DNA from: Alphaproteobacteria bacterium
GTDB lineage: Bacteria > Pseudomonadota > Alphaproteobacteria > UBA828
DNA: 6,672 nucleotides
NCBI GenBank assembly: GCA_029937205.1
Contig: JAPYQV010000158.1
Span: forward strand, 1-6,672
Reading direction: 5' to 3'
How positions within the stretch are numbered: position 1 is the stretch's first letter; the number at the start of each line of letters is the position of its first letter. The notes under the pieces are model-generated. The model saw only the letters and a list, made by a program, of their open reading frames with translations. It was not told the origin of the DNA and did not search any database. Shown piece after piece: positions 1 through 6,440 of this stretch. The translations under genes and the position numbers were made by a program.

Positions 1-860
1 AAGTCCACAAAGGCCCTAACTTTGGCCGATACCATTCGGCCCTCCTGGTGGACGATATGAATCGGCATGGGCGGTGTTTCGAAATTCGTAAGGATTGGTT
101 GCAGTCTGCCGTCGGCGATGTCGGGGGCGATTTGGTAGGACAGGAGGCGGGAGATTCCCCAGCCTTTGAGGGCGATCTCGATGACGGCGTCGTTGGTGTT
201 CATTTGCAGGCGTGACGATGTGCGGACGGTGAAGGGCTTGCCGTTTTCTTGGAACGGCCACTCTGTGACGCCGCCGGTGGCTGTGGATTGGATCAGGCGG
301 TGGTCTTTTAGTTCCCTGGGGTGCTTGGGCAGGCCGTGCTCTTTTATATAGGCGGGGGATGCGAACAGGGTGCGGCGGACGGATCCGACGCGAGTGGCGC
401 TGAGGGAGGAGTCGGGCAAGTCGCCGATGCGGATGGCGGCGTCCAGGCCCTCATCCATCAAATTGACGATGCGGTCGAGGAACAGGGTTTGGCATGTCAC
501 CAAAGGGTAACTGTCGAGAAAATCACCCAGGATCGGAGTGACGAACGTGCGGCCGAAGAGGACGGGTGCGGTGATGCGGAGTTCACCGGCCGGTGACGCA
601 TGGCTGCCGACCGCTGCCTCCTCCGCCTCTTCCAGATCGAGCAAAATCCGCCGGCCGTCGGCGAGAAAGCGCGCGCCGCTTTCGGTCAAACGCACCGAAC
701 GGGTGGTACGGACGAACAAGCGGGTACCGAGATGGGCCTCGAGCATGGCGACGGCGCGGGTCACGGCGGGTGGCGACATGGCGAGATCGCGCGCCGCGGC
801 GGCAAATCCGCCGCTCTCGGCGACCTTCACAAAGGTTTGGATGGCGTGAAATCGGTCCAT
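1..860 (-). CDS. LysR-family transcriptional regulator (3' end beyond the window)
   Basis: This is a DNA-binding regulator of the LysR family, expected to control the divergent neighbour and itself. Reading the minus strand from ATG at 860 gives 286 uninterrupted codons to the window edge. The N-terminus (MDRFHAIQTFVKVAESGGFA) is typical of the family. The winged helix-turn-helix spans about residues 1-60, with AARDLAMSPPAVTRAVAMLE as the recognition region and LGTRLFVRTTRSVRLTESG as the wing. The effector-binding domain starts near residue 92 (GELRITAPVLFGR) and contains DAAIRIGDL. Family members are about 300 residues, so roughly 10-20 residues are missing off the edge. It faces the PPOX remnant across a 113-base AT-rich gap that holds an inverted repeat next to the start codon, as expected for autoregulation. 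The effector is unknown. Confidence 0.93.
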   Translation of the reverse strand, partial: MDRFHAIQTFVKVAESGGFAAAARDLAMSPPAVTRAVAMLEAHLGTRLFVRTTRSVRLTESGARFLADGRRILLDLEEAEEAAVGSHASPAGELRITAPVLFGRTFVTPILGDFLDSYPLVTCQTLFLDRIVNLMDEGLDAAIRIGDLPDSSLSATRVGSVRRTLFASPAYIKEHGLPKHPRELKDHRLIQSTATGGVTEWPFQENGKPFTVRTSSRLQMNTNDAVIEIALKGWGISRLLSYQIAPDIADGRLQPILTNFETPPMPIHIVHQEGRMVSAKVRAFVD

Positions 861-865
861 AATAT

Positions 866-884
866 TATTCCGTATATTGGAATA
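866..884. promoter_or_regulatory. candidate LysR binding site in the divergent intergenic region
   Basis: The inverted repeat is TATTCC-N7-GGAATA, with six-base arms and no mismatch. The inner part fits the T-N11-A form of LysR boxes. It lies only 5 bases upstream of the lysR-type ATG at 860, where a bound protein would block expression of its own gene. Overlapping -10-like sequences sit beside it: TATAAT at 891-896 reading right and TATAAA at 894-889 reading left. I found no convincing -35 box for either direction. Function is inferred from position and symmetry. Confidence 0.5.
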
Positions 885-973
885 GAATTTTATAATTTAC
901 GCATATTCAAACGCAACACGGAATTCATTATTTCCTAGTTAGAGCACAGCCTCACTGACTCGAGGAACAATTC

Positions 974-1183
974 ATGGCCCGGAAATTCGCAGAGATTGCG
1001 TTCACCCCAGCCGTCAAGGTGGCGCAGACGCGCTATGGCAGTCGCGCCGGTGCCTCGAAACTGGAACAGGGTGAGATGATATCGGGCGACAGGCTGGGCG
1101 AAATGCAGGCTGCCTTTATCGCGGCGCGCTATACGTCAGACGAAATCGGGCGGTTGCCCACCGTGGCGCCTAATCACGGTTGA
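974..1183 (+). CDS. remnant of a PPOX-type (pyridoxamine 5'-phosphate oxidase-like) FMN-binding protein, internally deleted
   Basis: The ORF encodes 69 residues from ATG at 974, with a GAGGA ribosome-binding site at 961-965. The first ~46 residues (MARKFAEIAFTPAVKVAQTR, then YGSRAG, GDRL and FIAAR) match the N-terminus of a family of split-barrel flavoproteins I recognise, usually about 200 residues long. In that family FIAAR is followed by DSFY..ATVSETGWPYVQHRGG, the start of the FMN-binding barrel. Here it is followed directly by RYTSDEIGRL, which resembles the tail near the family's C-terminus (QHI.PR-[FY]-T..E). The simplest reading is an in-frame internal deletion of the whole barrel. 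The product would not bind FMN and is probably non-functional, although the ORF, start and RBS are intact. The divergent LysR gene is the usual partner of such genes. The family call is from memory of its N-terminus. Confidence 0.6.
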   Translation: MARKFAEIAFTPAVKVAQTRYGSRAGASKLEQGEMISGDRLGEMQAAFIAARYTSDEIGRLPTVAPNHG

Positions 1184-1209
1184 GCGGAGCCCGGTGAAGG
1201 GCTCCGCTC
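1182..1209. terminator. hairpin between convergent genes, likely bidirectional terminator
   Basis: A perfect 11-base-pair stem (GAGCGGAGCCC at 1182-1192, GGGCTCCGCTC at 1199-1209) closes a six-base loop. The left arm starts inside the TGA stop of the PPOX remnant, and the right arm ends 14 bases from the stop codon of the helicase on the other strand. Neither side has a T-run, so it is not a classic intrinsic terminator. It may work with Rho or simply protect the 3' ends. Confidence 0.6.
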
Positions 1210-1223
1210 GATAGCGATATTGA

Positions 1224-2474
<1,251 letters not shown>

Positions 2475-2511
2475 CTATTGTTGTTCTTTCTAGAAAATAA
2501 CGTCGCAACTC

Positions 2512-2541
2512 GCACGCCGCGCAAATCAGCGCGGCGCGTGC
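2512..2541 (-). other. GC-rich hairpin in the presumed helicase leader
   Basis: An eight-base-pair stem (CGCCGCGC... at 2515-2522 against 2529-2536) with loop AAATCA is extended by three more pairs (2512-2514 with 2539-2541) across a two-base bulge. It lies about 40 bases upstream of the helicase ATG, inside its likely untranslated leader. Structured leaders are known for some cold-regulated helicase mRNAs, but no regulation can be shown from the sequence alone. Confidence 0.4.
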
Positions 2542-2638
2542 AAGCGCGATGCAAGCATGTTTCGACGCGGCGCGGCACAGTGAATCCGTGCAGCATGCCC
2601 GTCTAACGAAACGCCCACAATATGTCGGAGAAAACTTG

Positions 2639-2674
2639 GCCGGCTATCGGTGGTTCATAAACCACCGGGCCGGC
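2639..2674. other. long stem-loop of unknown role, terminator-like on the minus strand
   Basis: The inner stem CGGTGGTT/AACCACCG (2648-2655 with 2660-2667) closes a CATA loop. After a small asymmetric interior loop (TAT against G), an outer stem pairs GCCGGC (2639-2644) with GCCGGC (2669-2674), giving 14 pairs in total. Reading the minus strand, the stem is followed by CAAGTTTTC, which resembles an intrinsic terminator. Reading plus, a T5 run lies only 20 bases further on. No gene on either strand obviously ends here, so it may mark the end of an unannotated small RNA or be a stand-alone palindromic element. Confidence 0.5.
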
Positions 2675-2839
2675 GAGCGATCGGTAATCGACCTTTTTAG
2701 GAGTGTCGCTGGCGCAGTACTTGGGCTTTCCAGTTGCGAAAGTCAAGAGCTTTCACATTTTATCCCTTGGCCGATGATTTCAAGAGAGTGCTATAACGGA
2801 CGCACAAAGAATAAGATCAGGTGATTTACATTAATTGCA

Positions 2840-2869
2840 TTGTCAATTATTTTCTTTGTAGTTTATGCT
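2840..2869 (+). promoter_or_regulatory. candidate sigma-70-type promoter for the cold-shock gene
   Basis: TTGTCA (2840-2845, five of six consensus bases) and TATGCT (2864-2869, four of six) are separated by 18 bases in an AT-rich stretch. Transcription would start near 2876 and leave a leader of about 155 bases before the cold-shock ATG. Long leaders are a known trait of cold-shock protein mRNAs. Prediction by eye only. Confidence 0.45.
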
Positions 2870-2887
2870 TTTGCATGTAGGGTTATG

Positions 2888-2903
2888 CGACGTTGCTACG
2901 TCG
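2888..2903 (+). other. small hairpin at the 5' end of the presumed cold-shock leader
   Basis: CGACGT (2888-2893) pairs perfectly with ACGTCG (2898-2903) around a TGCT tetraloop, just after the predicted transcription start. A stem at the extreme 5' end could stabilise the mRNA or be part of a temperature-responsive fold. Confidence 0.35.
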
Positions 2904-2974
2904 TTGTTGCTCTTGAGATTACCCGTTTCGGCGGTTAGCCAGGTTACTTCCTCGACATTGTGAACGTTAATTCT

Positions 2975-3010
2975 GGAACACCGCACTGGGTGGCGTTCCG
3001 CCTATTTTTT
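2975..3010 (+). promoter_or_regulatory. terminator-like hairpin plus T6 run in the cold-shock leader (attenuator candidate)
   Basis: GGAAC (2975-2979) pairs with GTTCC (2995-2999). After one A/C mismatch, CCGC (2981-2984) pairs with GTGG (2990-2993, containing one G-T pair), leaving a five-base loop. Five bases later comes T6 at 3005-3010, only 21 bases before the cold-shock ATG. The arrangement resembles an intrinsic terminator inside the leader, so it could attenuate transcription or mark the end of a separate short transcript of about 135 bases. Both are inferences. Confidence 0.45.
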
Positions 3011-3031
3011 GTCGTGAAAGGAAAAATGATC

Positions 3032-3241
3032 ATGGCTACAGGTACTGTCAAATGGTTTAACCCGACCAAGGGTTTTGGATTTATCGAGCCGGAAGATGGC
3101 TCGAAAGATGCGTTTGTGCACATCAGCGCAGTTGAGCGTTCCGGTCTGCCGGGCCTCAGCGAAGGCCAGCGCGTCTCGTTTGAATTGGTCTCAGGTCGGG
3201 ACGGAAAAATGGCTGCCGAGAATCTCGCCATTGTCGACTGA
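3032..3241 (+). CDS. CspA-family cold-shock protein (RNA/ssDNA chaperone)
   Basis: This is a single cold-shock domain of 69 residues, the usual length for the family. It binds single-stranded RNA or DNA on a five-stranded beta barrel and melts secondary structure. Visible hallmarks are GTVKWFN (4-10), RNP1 KGFGFI (13-18) and RNP2 FVHI (28-31), with the aromatic and basic nucleic-acid-contacting residues K7, W8, F15, F17, F28 and H30. The C-terminal strand follows in GQRVSFEL and AAENLA. I chose ATG 3032 because AAGGA at 3018-3022 is 9 bases upstream. The in-frame ATG at 3026 would leave 3 bases, and a GTG at 2960 would add a tail unlike the family. It has a long structured leader and a dedicated terminator, so it is probably transcribed alone. 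Whether it is cold-induced or constitutive cannot be read from the protein. Confidence 0.95.
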   Translation: MATGTVKWFNPTKGFGFIEPEDGSKDAFVHISAVERSGLPGLSEGQRVSFELVSGRDGKMAAENLAIVD

Positions 3242-3260
3242 CACCGATTGAATTGAATGT

Positions 3261-3281
3261 GGGGCGGTCCTTGGCCGCCCC
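3261..3281 (+). terminator. intrinsic terminator after the cold-shock gene
   Basis: GGGGCGGTC (3261-3269) pairs with GGCCGCCCC (3273-3281) with one T-G pair, around a three-base loop. It is followed by the T-containing ATTATTCGTTCT and lies 19 bases after the cold-shock stop codon. The T tract is interrupted, but the GC-rich stem is strong. Confidence 0.75.
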
Positions 3282-3342
3282 ATTATTCGTTCTATGTTAC
3301 GGTTACCGTACCGGTTCTTTCAACATATGAAGAGAGCGCGAA

Positions 3343-3537
3343 TTGCCACGCAAACCCAACTACAAGTTTGAACGTTTTGAGCGCGAACGCGCAAAGGCCG
3401 AGAAGAAGGCCGCGAGATTGCAGGCGCGTGCCGATAAGAAAGCGGCCCTCTCCGGTGAGGACGCGCCGCCTGACGAAAATTCCAGCGAAGATATGTCCGA
3501 GACCCCGTCGGTGAACAGCGATACAACGCAGGATTAA
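3343..3537 (+). CDS. small conserved-type protein with basic coiled N-half and acidic tail, function unknown
   Basis: The ORF encodes 64 residues. An in-frame TGA at 3328-3330 leaves TTG at 3343 as the only credible start codon; GAGAG at 3332-3336 serves as ribosome-binding site 6 bases away. The protein begins MPRKPNYKFERFERERAKAE and continues as a Lys/Arg/Glu/Ala helix to about residue 36. It then switches to an acidic, Ser/Thr-rich, probably disordered tail (GEDAPPDENSSEDMSE and on). I recall small alphaproteobacterial proteins starting [MPARKPNY.FER], often near cold-shock genes, with no assigned function. No signal peptide, membrane segment or cysteine is seen. The charge layout suggests nucleic-acid or ribosome association, but that is a guess. 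It follows the cold-shock terminator by about 60 bases, so co-transcription would need read-through. Confidence 0.7.
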   Translation: MPRKPNYKFERFERERAKAEKKAARLQARADKKAALSGEDAPPDENSSEDMSETPSVNSDTTQD

Positions 3538-3593
3538 TTCCTGCTTGCGCGGGGTCACTCCCCTCCTCCATTGCTTCGAATAAATTACGCGCT

Positions 3594-3719
3594 CTATTGC
3601 GCCGTGTAGCCGCCGTCGATGAACAGTTCGGCACCGGTGGTAAAGGCGGATTCGTCGCATACCGTGTGACGGGCGCCATTGGTGACATCCACTGGCTCGC
3701 GGACGGGGTCGCTGGCCAT
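3594..3719 (-). pseudogene. 3'-terminal fragment of an SDR dehydrogenase gene
   Basis: The minus strand from about 3704 down to a TAG at 3594-3596 encodes REPVDVTNGARH, ESAFTTGAEL and IDGGYTAQ, the C-terminal signature of a short-chain dehydrogenase. It aligns without gaps to the end of the intact SDR 1.4 kb to the right (GEPLDVANG, DSAFSTGAEL, IDGGYTAA). Over the last 36 codons I count 25 identical residues and 82 of 108 identical bases. The Rossmann fold, NNAG and YxxxK motifs are absent; upstream of about 3715 the similarity stops and the frame reads into unrelated sequence. An ATG at 3719 would give only 41 residues with no ribosome-binding site. It is a decayed relic of a second, related but already diverged SDR gene, or of an old duplication. 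Confidence 0.75.
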
Positions 3720-3871
3720 ACCACCGCCAAAAATAATCGTGCGCTTTGGCTGAAATTCAACCGCTAACTAACTTTCCTACATCTTTCCATTATTTCTGCG
3801 ATGGAATAGCATTTCACCTAACGGGGGTAATTAATTCAATTGCAGCGACGACATAACGGGAATATGGATTG
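3720..3871. other. AT-rich spacer upstream of the Sel1-repeat gene
   Basis: The stretch between the SDR relic and the Sel1 gene has no gene-like ORF. It presumably carries the promoter of the Sel1 gene (AT-rich run with AATTAATTCAATTG around 3826-3841), but I cannot assign boxes with confidence. Confidence 0.35.
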
Positions 3872-4874
3872 ATGCGGAAATTATTAATGGCCGCAATTGC
3901 CGCTTGTTTGCTCGTCTTCGCAGCGCCGGGTTCCGCTCAGGATTTCGAATCCGGGGAGCTCGCGTTTCATCAAGGTAACTACGAGGTGGCGCTAAGCGAC
4001 TTACGCCCGCTCGCAAACCTACACGACCCGATTGCACAGTTCAATCTCGGCGGGATGTACCGCGAAGGCCTAGGTGTCCCACAAGACAACGCTGAAGCGG
4101 CAAAAGTGGTTCCTCAGGGCTGCGATCGCGGGACATGCCATGGCACAACACAATATCGGGATAATGTATCTCGAAGGCAAGGGCGTGATTCCGGACGTTG
4201 TAGAAGCGGTAAAGTGGTTCAGCATGGCAGCGGCTCAGGGTGACGCCAATTCTCAATACATCATCGGAATTATAAATCTCGATGGGACGAGAGACTTTGT
4301 AGAAGCGGCGAAGTGGCTCGGCATGGCAGCGGAGCAGGGCCACGTCCATGCTCAATCTGCCTTCGGTTTATTGCACTGGACGGGACGGGGTGTCGCCCAG
4401 GATTATGCCGAGGCGGCGAAGTGGTATCGCAAGGCTGCTGAGCAGAGTGATCCTGACGCCCAAGCCAATCTCGGCCGCATGTACGATGAGGGCAGAGGTT
4501 TTCGGTATGATTACGTCAAAGCGGAAATGTATTATCGCCTGGCTGCCGCGCAAGACCATCCTGCGGCTCAGCTCCATCTCGGATTGATGTATGCCGACGG
4601 CGTGAACATGGCGATAGACAATGTGCTGGCGTATATGTGGTTCGAACTTGCGGCTGGCCAGGACCTTCGGAGCACAGACGAGTCAAGAACTGAGGCGGCC
4701 GTGGCGCGAGAATTAATAACGGAAGATATGACTCCTGAGCAAATTGCCGAGGCGAAAAAACTTGCTCGCGAGTGGCGACCAAAATCCAGTCCGGTAACGC
4801 GTTTATCCGAGGACGAGACGTCTCCCAGTACTGAAACGCCCAGCAACGAATCGAATAAGCGACCGCAACGATAA
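3872..4874 (+). pseudogene. secreted Sel1-repeat (TPR-like) protein interrupted by a +1 frameshift
   Basis: Sel1 repeats form alpha-alpha solenoids that act as scaffolds for protein contacts. ATG 3872 opens a signal peptide (MRKLLMAAIAACLLVFAAPG, cleavage after GSA, residue 22), so the product is probably periplasmic. After AEAA at 4091-4102 the frame runs into nonsense. Dropping one A from the A4 run at 4102-4105 restores AEAAKWFLRAA and continues to the stop at 4872-4874. The restored protein has 333 residues. Six repeats lie at about 51-87, 88-123, 124-156, 157-192, 193-228 and 229-265, with consensus AQ..LG.MY..G.GV..D..EAAKW...AA.QG. The C-terminal MTPEQIAEAKKLAREW (286-301) is typical of this protein class, followed by a Ser/Thr/Glu-rich tail. 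Repeat 3 lacks three residues. The first-frame product would stop at 4243. Neither half has a credible separate function, and the single-base cause may be mutation or a sequencing error. Confidence 0.85.
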
Positions 4875-4986
4875 CGCGAATGCGCGGAAGCTTTCCCACG
4901 ACCCGCCCTGCGCTCCGGAGTAATACCGGCCTTGGAATACAGAAACGGCGGCAGTGCGAAGCCGCTATCGTATCGGCGAACACTAT

Positions 4987-5754
4987 TCAAGCGGCGGTAT
5001 AGCCGCCGTCGATGACCAATTCGGCGCCGGTAGAAAAGGCGGAATCATCGGATACCAGATGGAGGACGCCATTGGCGACGTCGAGCGGCTCGCCGACATG
5101 GCCGACCGGATGGAGCTTGCCGAATTCCGCTTTTCCGGTGGCGACATCGCCATACAAGCGGATTGCCGTGTCTTCCATCATCGGCGTGTGAATAAAGGCG
5201 GGGTGAACCGAATTGACCCGGATGCCGTCTCCGGCGCATTCCAGGGCGGCGCATTTGGTGAAGAGACGCACCGCTGCTTTGCTCGCCGTGTAGGCGGATA
5301 TCATCGCAGAGCCGGTAATGCCCAACACTGAGGATAGGTTAACAATCGCACCGCCGCCGCCACGCCGCATCAGCGGGATGGCGTGCTTGGTGCCGAGGAA
5401 TACGCCATCCACATTGACCGCCATGATCTGTTGCCAATCTTCCAACGCAGTATCCTCAATCCGACCCGACATGGTGATTCCGGCATTGTTGACCAGGATG
5501 TCGAGCCGGCCATAGGTTTTGTCGAGGGACTTCAAAGCGCTCTGCCAATCGGATTCCCGGGCGACATCAAGCGACAAATACAGGGCTTCCCCGTTTGCCT
5601 TTAGAATTTCCGCAACCACCGCCCGGCAATTGTTCTCGCTGCGCCCGGTGACGGCAACGCGCGCGCCTTCCGCTGCAAGACGCTGTGCCACCGCCCGTCC
5701 GATGCCGGCGCCGGCGCCGGTTACAAGAGCAACCTTGCCTTCGATTCTGCCCAT
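4987..5754 (-). CDS. short-chain dehydrogenase/reductase (classical SDR)
   Basis: This is an NAD(P)-dependent alcohol or ketone oxidoreductase; the substrate is not recognisable. From ATG 5754 the protein has 255 residues, the classical SDR length. Seen in order: cofactor-binding TGAGAGIG (12-19), D63 after the third strand, NNAG (89-92), N114, catalytic S142, Y155 and K159 (YTASK), HPAFIHTP (184-191) in place of the usual PG motif, and C-terminal IDGGYTAA. An arginine (R38) after strand two may favour NADP, which is uncertain. An upstream in-frame ATG at 5799 would add 15 residues (MPLGILKRRAGVGGD) before the normal MGRIEGKVALVTGAG. I reject it because it overlaps the palindrome at 5784-5801, while GGGGGAG and AGGAG lie just before 5754. 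The gene is convergent with the Sel1 gene and divergent from the GAF gene. Cyclopentanol- or steroid-dehydrogenase-like enzymes look similar. Confidence 0.92.
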   Translation of the reverse strand: MGRIEGKVALVTGAGAGIGRAVAQRLAAEGARVAVTGRSENNCRAVVAEILKANGEALYLSLDVARESDWQSALKSLDKTYGRLDILVNNAGITMSGRIEDTALEDWQQIMAVNVDGVFLGTKHAIPLMRRGGGGAIVNLSSVLGITGSAMISAYTASKAAVRLFTKCAALECAGDGIRVNSVHPAFIHTPMMEDTAIRLYGDVATGKAEFGKLHPVGHVGEPLDVANGVLHLVSDDSAFSTGAELVIDGGYTAA

Positions 5755-5783
5755 ATCTCCCCCAACTCCTGCTCGCCTCTTCA

Positions 5784-5801
5784 ATATGCCTAGAGGCATA
5801 T
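5784..5801. promoter_or_regulatory. palindromic operator candidate at the SDR promoter
   Basis: The 18-base element ATATGCCT-AG-AGGCATAT has perfect eight-base arms. It lies 29 bases upstream of the SDR start ATG. On the minus strand it overlaps a TAATAT sequence that could be the -10 box. Size, symmetry and position fit an operator for a dimeric repressor of the TetR, MarR or GntR type. No such regulator gene is in the window, and the LysR gene's own candidate site has a different sequence. Confidence 0.55.
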
Positions 5802-5942
5802 ATTAGCAGTTTGGTGCGCCGACGGAGGAATGCCGCGTGAGCTGCCACCACTTAGTTAACCGGGCAACTAAAGCCTTGCTTTGCCTGCACGGAATTCCGC
5901 GTTAACATTGCGACGGAAGACTTTAGGGAGCGGTTTCGAGAT

Positions 5943-6440
5943 ATGAGCGCAATTCTCGAGTTTCTCGAGTTTATCGAGCAGCCAGGCAATCAATCGGTAC
6001 GGGATTTGCTTGACCGCGTTCTTATGAAAGCCCGTGAGATGACCGGCGCCGAAGCCGGCTCCATCTTCATCGTGCGCAAGTCCGGCCGGCAGGACTGGCT
6101 CGTCGCCAACAGTATCCAGAATGACAAAATAAAACTGAGCAAGGCGGATTTTCGCATCCCCATCGTGTCGACGTCGATCGCCGGCTATGTCGCCTCAACC
6201 GCCGAGACCGTGCTGATTGACGATTTCTATGCGATTCCGAAAAATGTCTCGTTCGATTTCGATCAATCTTTCGACAAGGCGACCGGCTATCGCTCGCGCT
6301 CGATGCTGGCATTTCCGTTGACGAATTTTCAAAAGAAAGTCATCGGCGTGGTGCAGCTCATAAATCGCCGCAAGGGTAATAGCGTGTCGCCGGTCGCCTT
6401 CGAGGATAAGCAGGCTGATTTGATTTTACCGTTCAACTAA
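5943..6440 (+). CDS. GAF-domain sensor half of an interrupted GAF/HD-GYP gene
   Basis: The ORF has 165 codons from ATG 5943, ending at a TAA in 6438-6440. Residues about 18-160 form a GAF small-molecule-binding domain: AEAGSIFIV (36-44), GYVAST (81-86), VLIDD (90-94), FDKATGYRSRSMLAFPL (110-126) and IGVVQLINR (134-142). The FDK..GYRSRSML stretch is typical of GAF domains in cyclic-nucleotide-type signalling proteins. There is no membrane segment, so it should be cytoplasmic. The ribosome-binding site is weak (GGGAG at 5926-5930, 12 bases away). GAF domains of this type normally feed a helix into an output domain. Here the same reading frame resumes after the stop as coiled coil and HD domain, so this is probably the 5' part of a longer gene. 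If translated alone, it would be a sensor without output. Confidence 0.8.
   Translation: MSAILEFLEFIEQPGNQSVRDLLDRVLMKAREMTGAEAGSIFIVRKSGRQDWLVANSIQNDKIKLSKADFRIPIVSTSIAGYVASTAETVLIDDFYAIPKNVSFDFDQSFDKATGYRSRSMLAFPLTNFQKKVIGVVQLINRRKGNSVSPVAFEDKQADLILPFN

Larger units (their letters stand above)
2475..3031. other. 557-base gene-free divergent region between the helicase and cold-shock genes
   Basis: No ORF here has protein-like composition or a credible ribosome-binding site. The left part (about 2510-2680) is GC-rich and contains two strong hairpins. The part from about 2815 to 2880 is AT-rich and holds the best promoter. From 2880 to 3031 is the presumed cold-shock leader with two further hairpins. 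The rest (about 2700-2815) shows nothing I can name. Confidence 0.6.

Noticed and set aside
2549..2824. 91-codon open frame in the helicase/cold-shock gap
   Set aside because: No RBS, composition unlike a protein, and it runs through the long palindrome at 2639-2674.
2960..3031. 24-residue N-terminal extension of the cold-shock protein from a GTG
   Set aside because: The extension runs through the leader hairpin and T6 run, is unlike any cold-shock protein, and the good RBS serves ATG 3032.
3320..3760. 146-codon and 122-codon minus-strand frames
   Set aside because: They are out of frame with the SDR relic and antisense to the 64-residue gene; no domain features.
4100..4108. Programmed frameshift in the Sel1 gene
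   Set aside because: A4 is too short for slippage and no stimulating structure or stop codon at the shift site is seen.
4948..4965. GCGGC/GCCGC hairpin as terminator between the convergent Sel1 and SDR genes
   Set aside because: Only five pairs with an eight-base loop and no T-run; too weak to call.
4516..4990. Two long minus-strand open frames under the Sel1 gene
   Set aside because: They are shadows of the repeat-coding strand and have no RBS or domain features.
5755..5799. Upstream ATG start for the SDR
   Set aside because: It would put the palindrome inside the coding region and adds a tail not seen in the family; ATG 5754 gives the normal N-terminus.
5953..5975. CTCGAGTTT repeated in tandem at the start of the GAF gene
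   Set aside because: It simply encodes LEFLEF in frame; two copies give no sign of a variable repeat.
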